A DNA stretch of 64,000 nucleotides. It comes from CAVRCA01 sp963719345 (GTDB taxonomy: Bacteria; Pseudomonadota; Alphaproteobacteria; Acetobacterales; Acetobacteraceae). This document shows, one piece after another, positions 41,617-50,478 of the stretch; position 1 is the first letter of the stretch, and every line of letters starts with the position of its first letter. A program made the translations under genes and the position numbers. Below the pieces are notes generated by a model that was given only the letters and a program-made list of their open reading frames with translations, did not search any database and had not been told where the DNA came from. Location: assembly GCA_963719345.1 (NCBI GenBank), contig CAVRCA010000004.1, positions 1 through 64,000 on the forward strand, given 5' to 3'.

Positions 41617-42762
41617 ATGTTCGAGACAATCATGAAACCTGTCGAGCCACCTCTGGCGATGCTCGCCGAGCTTACCCATCGATGCCCGCTGCAGTGTCCC
41701 TACTGCTCCAACCCGATGCAGCTCGGCGGCGCCTCGGTCGAGCTCACGACCGAGGAGTGGCGGGGCGTGCTCACCCAGGCGGCAGCGCTCGGGGCGCTCC
41801 AGGTCCACTTCTCCGGCGGCGAGCCGACGGCGCGACGCGACCTTGCGGAGCTGATCCGGCACGCGGTCGACGTGGGGCTTTACACCAATTTGATCACCTC
41901 CGGCGTGCTGCTCGACGAGGCACGGGTGGAGGGGCTGGCCGAAGCCGGGCTCGACCACCTCCAACTCAGCATGCAGGACGCCGACGACGCGAACGGCGAC
42001 CGGGTCGCCGGCCTGACGGGGGCTCAGCGCAAGAAGCGTGAAGTTGCGGCGATGGTGCGACGCGCCGGCTTGCCGCTCACCGTCAATCTGGTGGTCCATC
42101 GGCAGAACCTCGGCAATCTGCCGGCGATGCTGGAGATGGCGGCCGGGCTCGGCGCGGCGCGGATCGAGGTCGCGCACGTGCAGTATTATGGCTGGGCGCT
42201 GGCCAACCGGGCGGCGCTGCTGCCCTCCCGCGTCCAGCTCGACCGTGCGACCGAAGACGTCGAGACGGCGCGGGCCCGCCTCGCCGGCGCCGTCGTGATC
42301 GACTACGTCGTGCCCGACTATCATGCGCGTCTGCCGAAATCGTGCATGGGCGGCTGGGGACGGCGTTTTCTCAGCGTCACCCCGGCGGGGCTCGTGTTGC
42401 CGTGCCACGCCGCCGAAAGCCTGCCGGGTTTCCGGTTTCCCTCCATACGTGAGGCCACGCTTGCCGAGATCTGGCGCGCATCGGACGCGTTCGCCCGCTT
42501 TCGCGGCACCGACTGGATGCCTGCGCCGTGCGCCGGGTGTGAGCGGCGGGAGATCGACTGGGGCGGGTGCCGCTGCCAAGCCTTTGCCCTGACCGGCGAC
42601 GCCGCCGCTACCGACCCCGCCTGCGGCAAGTCTCCCCATCATGGCCTGCTCGACGCGGCAGTACAGTCCGCCAAGGATTTTTCCCCTGGCTTCGTCTATC
42701 GCCGTATCGCCACCGGCACTCTCAGGCGCTTCTCGAGGTTCGAACCCAACCAGGATCGATAG
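41617..42762 (+). CDS. pqqE: PqqA peptide cyclase PqqE (radical SAM)
   Basis: This radical SAM/SPASM enzyme forms the Glu-Tyr carbon-carbon cross-link in PqqA. With the start at 41617 the RS cluster cysteines are C23-x3-C27-x2-C30 (HRCPLQCPYCSNP). VHFSGGEPTARRDL and the SPASM cysteines (CMGGWG, CHAAES, CAGCERREIDWGGCRCQAF) follow. The length is about 381 residues. Several in-frame ATGs exist (41572, 41602, 41605, 41617); I chose 41617 because a GGGGCAGGA stretch precedes it and the N-terminus then matches relatives. It is separated from pqqD by the inverted pqqA. Confidence 0.95.
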   Translation: MFETIMKPVEPPLAMLAELTHRCPLQCPYCSNPMQLGGASVELTTEEWRGVLTQAAALGALQVHFSGGEPTARRDLAELIRHAVDVGLYTNLITSGVLLDEARVEGLAEAGLDHLQLSMQDADDANGDRVAGLTGAQRKKREVAAMVRRAGLPLTVNLVVHRQNLGNLPAMLEMAAGLGAARIEVAHVQYYGWALANRAALLPSRVQLDRATEDVETARARLAGAVVIDYVVPDYHARLPKSCMGGWGRRFLSVTPAGLVLPCHAAESLPGFRFPSIREATLAEIWRASDAFARFRGTDWMPAPCAGCERREIDWGGCRCQAFALTGDAAATDPACGKSPHHGLLDAAVQSAKDFSPGFVYRRIATGTLRRFSRFEPNQDR

Positions 42763-42806
42763 TCTGTGACCAGGGCGAGCTGCCGCTGGTTGAATTGTGA
42801 GCAGGC

Positions 42807-43397
42807 CTAAGGAACCCAGGCCTTCCAAGGTTCCCATCCAACAATGGCACGAAAGAGAAGGGTGTAGCCGCCCCTGTTTGGATGGACTCCATCTCCCTGC
42901 TGTGCCTCGTGACGCCAAGTTTCATTGCCTTCCAGGGAAGGAAAGAGAGTTAGAAAAGGTAACGACAGTTCTGTGCAGAGAAGTTCCATACGGCTGGACA
43001 AGCTCTTCACTCGCAGATCGAGAGCAGCCTCTCCCGCGCAGGGTGGACCAATGATTAGAGTGGGCCATCTCGCCTGAGCGCGCTCCAGGATCGAGCGCGT
43101 GTTGATGACGGCCGCATCCTCCGGAACCCTGGGCCGCCCTCCTAAGTCGTGAACGCAGTCGTTGACGCCGAAGGAGAAAACAACTCTTCCGTCATGTTCC
43201 GGTGCCAGCCGGGCCGCGGCCTCGCGCTCCCACCTTTCTGCGATGTCGCCTGAGGTGTCGCGGCGGATACCAAGGTTGTAGAGCGTGATGTTGTGTCCGC
43301 GTTGTCTGGCCTCAGCGCAGAGACGACCAGCCCAACCCAGGCAATCATCGTCACCCGTCCCATTCACGAAGCTGTCGCCGATGAAGCAAATCCTCAT
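42807..43397 (-). CDS. SGNH/GDSL-type esterase
   Basis: The 196-residue hydrolase starts MRICFIGDSFVNGTGD with the catalytic Ser in GDSF. The oxyanion Gly is in the NLGIRRDTSGDI region, the Asn in FGVNDCVHDL, and the Asp/His pair in DGVHPNRGGY near the C-terminus. It is therefore a complete SGNH catalytic set. Substrate unknown. By eye its base composition is less GC-rich than the flanking pqq and TonB genes, which suggests separate acquisition. It is convergent with pqqE. Confidence 0.88.
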   Translation of the reverse strand: MRICFIGDSFVNGTGDDDCLGWAGRLCAEARQRGHNITLYNLGIRRDTSGDIAERWEREAAARLAPEHDGRVVFSFGVNDCVHDLGGRPRVPEDAAVINTRSILERAQARWPTLIIGPPCAGEAALDLRVKSLSSRMELLCTELSLPFLTLFPSLEGNETWRHEAQQGDGVHPNRGGYTLLFRAIVGWEPWKAWVP

Positions 43398-43877
43398 GGC
43401 CGGATTTTGCACGATGTTAACCGACCCACAAACGGTCACGACGGTCCGATTGGGCCGGGGGCGAACCCGAGTAGGTTCGGGCCCGAGCCTTCAAGGACCG
43501 CCGAACGGGATGCGCAGAAGCACGCCGGGAGCTTTACGGGCTGGCCGATCGTCCGGGATCACGAACCGATAGGAGTCCTCCGGCATTGCCGCCCAACGCG
43601 ACGTGCCGGCCCCCAAGTCGAAGTCCGACCGATCCGATTGAAAGCGTGAACGGCCGGCCCGTGAAGGTAGTGCCGCTCCGTGGCAAGGGAAGCCTCAGCT
43701 CCTGCTGCTCTTCCGAACTCGGAGGCGGACGACGGTATCGCGCCAACGATCAGGCCGGCGCCGACCGCGAATGCTAAACCATGGTGCGCATCAGCATGAT
43801 CCCACGTTGCGCAACGAAGGCGAGCATGGCTTACCTCCTCGAGGGACTTACCAGAAGAGGGCGGCGTCCGGTTGCGC
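43398..43877. other. Intergenic region upstream of the TonB-dependent receptor
   Basis: About 480 bp separate the GDSL gene from the divergent receptor. No open frame resembles a known protein, and I looked for but did not find cobalamin or TPP riboswitch boxes. It probably holds the promoters of both genes. Confidence 0.4.
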
Positions 43878-46235
43878 GTGCCAAAACGAACTCCGCGTCA
43901 GCGTGCGCGGGCACAAAGCATCCTCGCGGCGCTCGCCCTTGGAGCGCTGCCGGTCGCCTCGCTGGCGCAGAGCGCAGGCGATCGATCATCGCCTGACGCG
44001 CCGACCATACTGCCCAGGGTCGATGTGGTCGGCAGCACACCCTTGCTCGGCTCCGGGGTCGATCCCGACACAATTCCCGGTCAGGTGACCGTGCTCGGGT
44101 CGCACGACGTCCGTCGCGACGGCACGCCCAACCTGACGCGCGCCCTGGGCGAGCAGGTGGGCGGCGTGGCCCTCAGCAATGCCTCGGGCAATCCCGACCA
44201 GCCCGATCTGTTCTATCACGGCTTTCGGGCCTCGCCGCTGCAAGGCAGCGAGCAGGGCCTCGCCGTCTACGTGAACGGCATCCAATTCAATCAGGCGTTC
44301 GGTGATACCGTGGACTGGGACCTGATCCCGAACCTTGCCATCGACCAGGTGAACCTCGAAGGCTCCAACCCGGCATTCGGGCTCAACGCGCTGGGCGGCG
44401 CGCTCAACGTGCAGCTGAAGAACGGCTTCACCTATCACGGTCTCGAGGCTGACCTTTCGGGCGGTTCGTTCGGCCGGGTGCAAGGTGACGTGCAATACGG
44501 GCGCCAAGCCGGCGACACCGCCGCCTACTTCGCGGCAACCGGTCTGCACGAGGATGGCTGGCGCGACAAACAATCCTCCGACGTCCAGACGTTCTTCGGC
44601 GATCTCGGCTGGCGCGGCGAACGCGCCGAGTTGCATCTCGGCATCACCGGCGCGAACTCGACCCTGAACGGCCCGGGCACTACGCCGATCGAGCTGCTGG
44701 CCGCCGATCCGCGCGCCCAGTTCACCGCCCCGAACACGATCAGCAACAAGTATGTGCAGCTCGCGCTGAGCGGCAGCTATCAGGCGAGCGACACCATCTC
44801 GGTGCAGGGCAACGCGTACTACCTCAACTTCCAGCAGCGCGTACTGAACGGCAACGCGCCGAGCTTCGCGCCGTGTAACGACGGCTCCGGCGCACTGTGC
44901 CAGGAACCGGGGGTGTTCCTCACCGACCGGGGCGGCAGCCCGATCCCCGATTACCTGAACGGCGGTCCCTATTCGCAGCTCGACCAGCAGGCGACGAACA
45001 CCAACGGCTACGGCGCGGCGGCGCAAATGACCAGCACCGATACGCTGTTCGGTCACAGGAACCAGGCCGTCGCCGGCGTGAGTTTCGACGGCGCCGCGAC
45101 CACGTTCAGCGGCTTGTCGAGCGCCGGCGGCCTCTCGTCGCCGGACCGCGAGTTCGTTGGCCCGGGATTCCCGATCGACCAGCCGGACGGCTCGATCGCA
45201 CCGGTGCGCGTCGGCATCAGCAACGCCAGCTACGGCGTGTTCGCGACCGACACGCTCGACCTTACCTCGCGCCTTTCGGCGACCGTGTCGGCGCGCTTCA
45301 ATCTTGCCGAGATCGACCTCAACGATCAGAACGGCTCCTCCTTGACCGGCAATCATCAATACAGCCGGCTCAACCCGGCGGCTGGGCTCGCCTACAAGCT
45401 CACGCCCTGGATGACCGCCTATGCCGGCTACTCGGAGGCCAACCGCGCGCCTACGCCGGCCGAACTGTCCTGCGCGAGCGCGGGGGCTCCGTGCAGCCTG
45501 GCCAACTTCTTCGTCGGCGACCCTGACGTCAAGCAGGTCGTGGCGCACACCGTGGAGGCCGGTGCGCGTGGCCGCCTCGCGCCGTTCGACGACGCCGTGA
45601 TCGCCTACAGCATCGGCGTGTTCCACAGCGACCTCGCCGACGACATCCTGTTCGTCAACAGCCCCATCCAAGGCCGCGCATTCTTTGAGAACGTCGGCTC
45701 CACTCGCCGCCAAGGCGTCGATGCGAGCGCCAAGCTCACCACGCCCCGCTGGGAGGCCTGGATCGGTTATGCCTACACCGACGCGACTTTCCGGACCGGC
45801 TTTGCCGAGGCGAGCCAGAACAATCCAGCCGCCGACGCGAACGGCACCATCGTGGTCCAGCCTGGCAACCGGCTGCCCGGCGTGCCCGCGCATCGGGTGA
45901 CGCTCGGCGCCAGCTACAAGGTCACCGACGCGTGGAGCATCGGCACGACGGCGGTGGGCGCGTCCGGCGTGTACCTGTTCGGCGACGAGGCGAACCTGAC
46001 GCCGAAGCTGCCGGGCTACTTCGTGCTGAACCTCAACACCCGGTATCAGGTCACCGAGCACCTCGAACTGTTCGGCTGGGTCGAGAACGTCACGAACCAG
46101 AAATACTATGTCTACGGTACGTTCGCGCCGACCAATTCGGTGTTTCTCGCCCAGGCGCCGAACGCGTCCAACCCTCGCAGCTACAATCTGGCCGCCCCGG
46201 TCGGCGGCTTCGGCGGCGTGCGCGTGACGTTCTGA
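43878..46235 (+). CDS. TonB-dependent outer-membrane receptor
   Basis: The protein of about 785 residues has a signal peptide (LAALALGALPVASLAQ), a plug domain (VTVLGSHDVRRDGTPNLTRA to GLNALGGALNVQLKNGF) and a 22-strand barrel. Late barrel motifs are FFENVGSTRRQGVDAS and ELFGWVENVTNQKYY, with a terminal aromatic GGVRVTF. The start is probably the GTG at 43878 (MPKRTPRQRARAQ), with a TTG 6 bp upstream as alternative. No TonB box is obvious. Its place among pqq, Lut-type ABC and quinoprotein genes suggests uptake of lanthanide chelates or PQQ; substrate is inferred from context only. Confidence 0.9.
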   Translation: MPKRTPRQRARAQSILAALALGALPVASLAQSAGDRSSPDAPTILPRVDVVGSTPLLGSGVDPDTIPGQVTVLGSHDVRRDGTPNLTRALGEQVGGVALSNASGNPDQPDLFYHGFRASPLQGSEQGLAVYVNGIQFNQAFGDTVDWDLIPNLAIDQVNLEGSNPAFGLNALGGALNVQLKNGFTYHGLEADLSGGSFGRVQGDVQYGRQAGDTAAYFAATGLHEDGWRDKQSSDVQTFFGDLGWRGERAELHLGITGANSTLNGPGTTPIELLAADPRAQFTAPNTISNKYVQLALSGSYQASDTISVQGNAYYLNFQQRVLNGNAPSFAPCNDGSGALCQEPGVFLTDRGGSPIPDYLNGGPYSQLDQQATNTNGYGAAAQMTSTDTLFGHRNQAVAGVSFDGAATTFSGLSSAGGLSSPDREFVGPGFPIDQPDGSIAPVRVGISNASYGVFATDTLDLTSRLSATVSARFNLAEIDLNDQNGSSLTGNHQYSRLNPAAGLAYKLTPWMTAYAGYSEANRAPTPAELSCASAGAPCSLANFFVGDPDVKQVVAHTVEAGARGRLAPFDDAVIAYSIGVFHSDLADDILFVNSPIQGRAFFENVGSTRRQGVDASAKLTTPRWEAWIGYAYTDATFRTGFAEASQNNPAADANGTIVVQPGNRLPGVPAHRVTLGASYKVTDAWSIGTTAVGASGVYLFGDEANLTPKLPGYFVLNLNTRYQVTEHLELFGWVENVTNQKYYVYGTFAPTNSVFLAQAPNASNPRSYNLAAPVGGFGGVRVTF

Positions 46236-46245
46236 ACCGACCGGC

Positions 46246-47091
46246 TCAGTGCGGCAGCCTGAACTCGACGGGCACGTCGGCCATGGCCGCGACCGGCACG
46301 TCGCCGCGCGTCGCGGGCACGAAGCGCCACTGCCGTACCGCCTCCGTTGCCGCGTCGTCCAGGCTGTCATGCCCGCTGCTGCGGAGCACCACGACCGAAC
46401 TCGGCTGACCGTTCATCGAGACGGCGACCCGCAGCACGACCAACCCTTCGTCACCCCGCCGTTGCGCGAGGCGCGGATAGATCGGCGGCCGGTTGGCGCT
46501 CATGCCCGCCACCGGACGCGCCGGAACGATCGTCTCGGCAACCGGCGACTGGGTGCGATCTTCGCCTGATCGCACGGAGCCCGTCGCCGCAGGGCGCGCC
46601 GGCGACGGCCGAGGCCCAGCAATCGCCGCGTGCCGCGCCCCTTGCGGCGGCCGCGCGTCGGCGGGAGGACGGACGGGCTTGGCGGGCTGACTAGCGACAG
46701 CGTCCGGTTGCGGCGCCGGCGGAGGCGCGACCGAAGCCGCGGCCGGCTCGGGCAAGGCGGGCTCGGGAGGGGCCGTCACGGTCGCCGGTTCCGGAGCCTC
46801 CGGCGGCGCCGCGACCACCGGGACAGGTGCGGGCGCCGCCTCGATAACGAACGACCATGCCGTCTCGCCAGGAGGCGCCTCGCCGATTTGCGAAAAATCG
46901 ATCAGCAGCAAGGCGCCCGTGGCAGCCGCGTGCAGCGCCACCGACACCGCGATCGCCACACCAAGCCGATCACGACGGCGCAGCCCTTCCTGCGGTCGTG
47001 CCAGGGATGCACGCGCCCCGCAGGACGACGCTGCCTCTTCACGGCGATCGAGCACCAGAAGAGGCAAGAACTCGGTGCGTCGCAGATACAC
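46246..47091 (-). CDS. TonB-like energy transducer
   Basis: The 281-residue protein has a cytoplasmic basic N-terminus, one membrane segment (VAIAVSVALHAAATGALLLI, about 43-62) containing the His conserved in TonB, a long Pro/Ala-rich periplasmic linker (70-175) and the C-terminal TonB fold (PIYPRLAQRRGDEGLVVLRV, then RSSGHDSLDDAATEAVRQW). It is the last gene of the minus-strand ABC operon and ends 10 bp from the receptor it presumably energises. No exbB/exbD are here. Confidence 0.92.
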   Translation of the reverse strand: MYLRRTEFLPLLVLDRREEAASSCGARASLARPQEGLRRRDRLGVAIAVSVALHAAATGALLLIDFSQIGEAPPGETAWSFVIEAAPAPVPVVAAPPEAPEPATVTAPPEPALPEPAAASVAPPPAPQPDAVASQPAKPVRPPADARPPQGARHAAIAGPRPSPARPAATGSVRSGEDRTQSPVAETIVPARPVAGMSANRPPIYPRLAQRRGDEGLVVLRVAVSMNGQPSSVVVLRSSGHDSLDDAATEAVRQWRFVPATRGDVPVAAMADVPVEFRLPH

Positions 47092-47120
47092 TCGTCTTCC
47101 TCGAACCTGTTGTGTCGAGC

Positions 47121-47882
47121 CTAGATGTGTGGCCGTGCCGACGGCGATCCGTCGGCGCCGTCACACTGTCCGCCGAGAAACCCGAACGCCTTGACGATCG
47201 ACGTTCGCAGGGCGGCACGGGCGCTGGCCAAGTCCTCCTCGCCCACCGGCAGGTTCGCCGCCACCGTGGCCGGCTGCCCCGAAAGGATCAGCACGCGGGA
47301 GACGAAACCCAGAGCCTGGTTCAGGTCGTGCGTCGCAAGCACGACGGCGCCGCCGGTGCGCCTTGCCCAGCGCGCGACAACTCCTCCGAGGACGGCAGCG
47401 AGATGCGGGTCCAATGAGGCGAACGGCTCGTCGAGCACCAGCAGGTCGGGTGCGACCGCCAGCGCGCGGGCGAGCGACACGCGACGCGCCATGCCCAACG
47501 ACAACTGGCGGGGAAACAGCGATGCGGCGTCGGGCAACCGCACTTCGTCGAGCAGACCGGCAATGTCGGGCGCCGGCGCCGCGTCCGTCGCAACCACGCG
47601 CAGATTGTCGGCGACGCTCAGCCAGGGAAGCAAGCGCGGCTCCTGGAACATCACCCCAACCCGATTGGCATTCCGCCGGAGAGTGCCATCGAACGCCGTG
47701 TCGAGGCCGAGCAGGATGCGCAGTATCGTGCTCTTGCCGGTACCGGACGGAGCGAGGATACCCACCAGCTCTCCCCGCGTCACTGCGAAGGCGACGTTGC
47801 GAAGCACCGTCCGGCTCGCGCCCGACGGTAAGGCGAACGACTTGCGCTCGATCCGCACGTCAAGCACCGGCGGGTTGGGCAT
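47121..47882 (-). CDS. ABC transporter ATPase, nitrate/sulfonate/taurine class
   Basis: The 253-residue ATPase has Walker A LAPSGTGKST, Q-loop in GVMFQEPRLLPWLSV (the MFQE-LLPW signature of SsuB/TauB-type importers), Walker B LLVLDEPFASLD and switch His in VVLATHDLNQAL. The signature is degenerate (LSLGMARRVSLARAL instead of LSGGQ). It overlaps the permease gene by 23 bp and belongs with that permease and the binding protein at 48641-49633. Confidence 0.92.
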   Translation of the reverse strand: MPNPPVLDVRIERKSFALPSGASRTVLRNVAFAVTRGELVGILAPSGTGKSTILRILLGLDTAFDGTLRRNANRVGVMFQEPRLLPWLSVADNLRVVATDAAPAPDIAGLLDEVRLPDAASLFPRQLSLGMARRVSLARALAVAPDLLVLDEPFASLDPHLAAVLGGVVARWARRTGGAVVLATHDLNQALGFVSRVLILSGQPATVAANLPVGEEDLASARAALRTSIVKAFGFLGGQCDGADGSPSARPHI

Positions 47883-48654
47883 CGGGCTGCAAGGCGTCGA
47901 TCCGCCAAGCGTTCGCGCGCCGCTCCAGCGGCTGCAAGAGGGCCGCTTCGACCAGCAGCATCAGGCCGGCAAAGGACAGGCCGTACGCCAGGACACCGGT
48001 GACGTTGAAGTTCTGGAACAGCAGGTTGAGCACGTAGCCGACGCCGTTCGGCCGGCCCAGCAGCTCGACCACCAGCACGATCTTCCAGGTGATCGACAAG
48101 CCGCTGCGCCCCGCCGCCGCGAGATAGGGAAGCAGCTGCGGCAGCACGATGAAGCGCAGGCGGCGGCGCACCGGGAGGCGAAAAACCTGCGCCACGTCCG
48201 CCAGCGCGGGATCGAGCGCCCGGGCGCCTTCGCGCACCGTCACTATGACGGTCGGCGCCTTGGCCAGCACGACCGCAAACACGGCGGCGACGTCGTTGAG
48301 GCCGATCCAGATATAGGCGAGCACGATCACGACCAGCACCGGCAGGTTCAGCGCGATCACCACCCACGAGTCGATCAGCGCATCGACCCGTGCGGATCGG
48401 CCGGCGGCATAACCGACAAGGCTGCCGCCGATCATCGCCAGGGTGAAAGCGATCGCGACGCGCGACAACGTCGAAGCGAACGCACGCGGCAGGTCGCCGC
48501 TGGTCAGCTCGTGCCACGCGAACAGGCCGACATGTCCGGGGGAGGGCAGCAGCGCGGGCGAGCCGACGAGACGCGCGGTCAACCACCAGAGCAGGATCAA
48601 GCCGCCGAGCGACAACACGCGGTCACGGATTGCCGAGGGGCTATCCCGACGCAT
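47860..48654 (-). CDS. ABC transporter permease, nitrate/sulfonate/taurine class
   Basis: The 264-residue inner-membrane protein has about six helices, with the EAA loop region near VREGARALDPALADVAQVFRL typical of SsuC/TauC-type permeases. The LPQLLPYLAAAGRSGLSITW section and IVLVVELLGRPNGVGYVL agree. It overlaps the binding protein gene by 14 bp and the ATPase by 23 bp, indicating translational coupling. Confidence 0.92.
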   Translation of the reverse strand: MRRDSPSAIRDRVLSLGGLILLWWLTARLVGSPALLPSPGHVGLFAWHELTSGDLPRAFASTLSRVAIAFTLAMIGGSLVGYAAGRSARVDALIDSWVVIALNLPVLVVIVLAYIWIGLNDVAAVFAVVLAKAPTVIVTVREGARALDPALADVAQVFRLPVRRRLRFIVLPQLLPYLAAAGRSGLSITWKIVLVVELLGRPNGVGYVLNLLFQNFNVTGVLAYGLSFAGLMLLVEAALLQPLERRANAWRIDALQPDAQPAGA

Positions 48655-49633
48655 CTCTGACCGGCCAAAAGATCCCGGACGGCAGCGCGTCGATGCCGCC
48701 GGTCGCCAAGGAGCCGCCGGTCTCGCGCAGGATCGCGAACATCTTCGCGGCGGCTTGCTCCTCGGCCGCTGCGCCAGGATGGGCGATGCCGGCGCAGAAG
48801 CGCTGGCGCAGTCGCTCGAACACCGCGTCGTTCTCGGCGTCCATCAACGGCCGAACGGCCTGCCACTCGGCGGGCGATTGGGCCAGAAGCTGCTGGGCCT
48901 GCTGCGACGCGGCAAGCAAGCCATCGATCGCCGGCCGCGTGGCGGTTGCCCAGTCCTGATGGAACACGAAGCCGACGAGATTCATGCGGGCAGGCAGCCC
49001 CAGCGCGCCGGCACACTCGGCGACCGAGACGGCTTCACGGAAGCCGGCCGCCTCCAGCTTGGCCGAGAAGTTCCAATAGGTGAGCACCGCATCCAACTCG
49101 CCCTGCTGGAGTTTCGCGCCAAGCAGCGGCGGTGCTCCGTAGGCGATGTCGGCGGCGGTCGCCAGATCGATGCCCTGTGTCTTGCGGCCGGCGGCCTGTA
49201 CCAGGAGCCAGGCCTTGTCCGCGGCTCCGCCCGCCACCCCGAGACGCCGGCCACGCAGATCGGCGAGCGAGCCGATCGGGGCGTCCTGCCGCACGATGAC
49301 GCCGCCGGACGCGCTGGAGAACGGTGCGAAGCACAGCTTCGTGCCGCTCGCCCGCTGCACGGCGACGAACGGCCAGTCGGAGACGACGACGTCAGTGCCT
49401 CCCGCCATCAGTGAAATCCGCCCGCCATCGGTGGAGGCGAGCTTGACCGTGCGCAGCGCGAACCCGTGCTGGCGGTCCAGATCGTGCCGCCGGATGATTT
49501 CGGCGACCCACTGCACCGTGCCGAACTGGAGAATGCCGAGTCGCAGCTCGGGAAGCGGCATCTCGGCGCGCGACCGCGCTGCGGCGAGACCCGCCGCCAA
49601 GCCGATCAATGTCGCCCGTCGGCCCGGACGCAT
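48641..49633 (-). CDS. ABC transporter substrate-binding protein, NMT1/SsuA type
   Basis: The 330-residue protein starts at ATG 49633 (MRPGRRATLIGLAAGLAAARSRA, an export signal), overlapping the upstream stop by one base. It has the NMT1/SsuA fold: LRLGILQFGTVQWVAEIIRR, then GTDVVVSDWPFVAVQ, APIGSLADLRGRRLGVAGG and GELDAVLTYWNF. An open frame extends far upstream but is a shadow of the ABC-2 permease. Such proteins bind small anions or organics; in this operon the ligand might be a lanthanide or PQQ-related compound, but that is a guess. Confidence 0.9.
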   Translation of the reverse strand: MRPGRRATLIGLAAGLAAARSRAEMPLPELRLGILQFGTVQWVAEIIRRHDLDRQHGFALRTVKLASTDGGRISLMAGGTDVVVSDWPFVAVQRASGTKLCFAPFSSASGGVIVRQDAPIGSLADLRGRRLGVAGGAADKAWLLVQAAGRKTQGIDLATAADIAYGAPPLLGAKLQQGELDAVLTYWNFSAKLEAAGFREAVSVAECAGALGLPARMNLVGFVFHQDWATATRPAIDGLLAASQQAQQLLAQSPAEWQAVRPLMDAENDAVFERLRQRFCAGIAHPGAAAEEQAAAKMFAILRETGGSLATGGIDALPSGIFWPVRDASG

Positions 49634-50478
49634 CAGCCAGGCCCCCCGCCCCGGCGGACCAGCAGCCCGCGGGCGGGATCGTAGGCGAGGATCGCGCCGA
49701 CCATGAACACGAGAGTTACCGTCGCGACGACCGCCAACGCTTCGAGGTTGAGCTTGCCGTAAAGCATGAACCGGATCAGCTCGATGCCGTAGGTGAACGG
49801 ATTGAGACGGCAGATCGTGTAGACGACCGGGCTCGACTGCTGGATCAGCCAGAGCGGGGAGAGCGCCGTGGAGGCGAAGAACATTGGAAAGATGACGAAA
49901 TTCATTACGCCGGCGAAGTTTTCGAGCTGCTTGATCACCGAGGAGAGCAGCATGCCGAGCGCCCCGAGCATCAGACCGACCAGCACGAACGCCGGCAGCG
50001 CCGTCAGGAACGACCAGGGCGGCAGATCGACGCCCCACAGCCACGCGATCAGCATGAACGCGGCGACCTGCAGGATCGATACTGCCGTGCTCGCCAGCAG
50101 CTTGGCGACCAGCAGGAACCAGCGCGGGAACGGGCTGACGAGCAGCATCCGCATGTTGCCCATCTCGCGGTCGTAGACCATGGACAAGGAGGACTGCATG
50201 CCATTGAACAGCTGGATCATCGCGATCAGGCCGGGCGTGACGTAAACCTCGTAGAGCACGTAGGTCTCGTACGGCGGGATGATCGACACGCCCAGGATCT
50301 GCCGGAAACCGGCGGCGAAAATGAACAGCCACACCAGCGGCCGCACGAGGGCGGAGACGAACCGCTCGCGCTGATGCACGAAGCGGAGCGTCTCGCGCCA
50401 CATGATGCCCCGCAGACAGGTCAGATAGCCGGCCCAGCCGAAGTCCTGCGCCAGTTTGGGCAGCGCGAGATCGCTCAC
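49633..50478 (-). CDS. ABC-2 type permease of the PQQ-alcohol dehydrogenase/Lut system
   Basis: The 281-residue permease has about six membrane helices and ABC-2 signature regions (SMVYDREMGNMRMLLVSPFP, then FPMFFASTALSPLWLI and NPFTYGIELIRFMLYG). It corresponds to LutF of the Methylobacterium lanthanide cluster and to the permease of the 'PQQ-dependent alcohol dehydrogenase' ABC system. It starts 4 bp inside the end of its ATPase gene. Confidence 0.88.
   Translation of the reverse strand: MSDLALPKLAQDFGWAGYLTCLRGIMWRETLRFVHQRERFVSALVRPLVWLFIFAAGFRQILGVSIIPPYETYVLYEVYVTPGLIAMIQLFNGMQSSLSMVYDREMGNMRMLLVSPFPRWFLLVAKLLASTAVSILQVAAFMLIAWLWGVDLPPWSFLTALPAFVLVGLMLGALGMLLSSVIKQLENFAGVMNFVIFPMFFASTALSPLWLIQQSSPVVYTICRLNPFTYGIELIRFMLYGKLNLEALAVVATVTLVFMVGAILAYDPARGLLVRRGGGPG

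Noticed and set aside
42780..42835. GGAACC...GGTTCC inverted repeat near the end of pqqE as a bidirectional terminator
   Set aside because: Only 6 bp with a 13-nt loop and partly inside the GDSL gene; too weak to call.
43398..43877. Possible cobalamin riboswitch upstream of the TonB-dependent receptor
   Set aside because: No B12-box-like conserved segment could be found on either strand.
43986..46370. 794-codon minus-strand open frame opposite the TonB-dependent receptor
   Set aside because: Shadow of the receptor, whose plug and barrel motifs are unmistakable.
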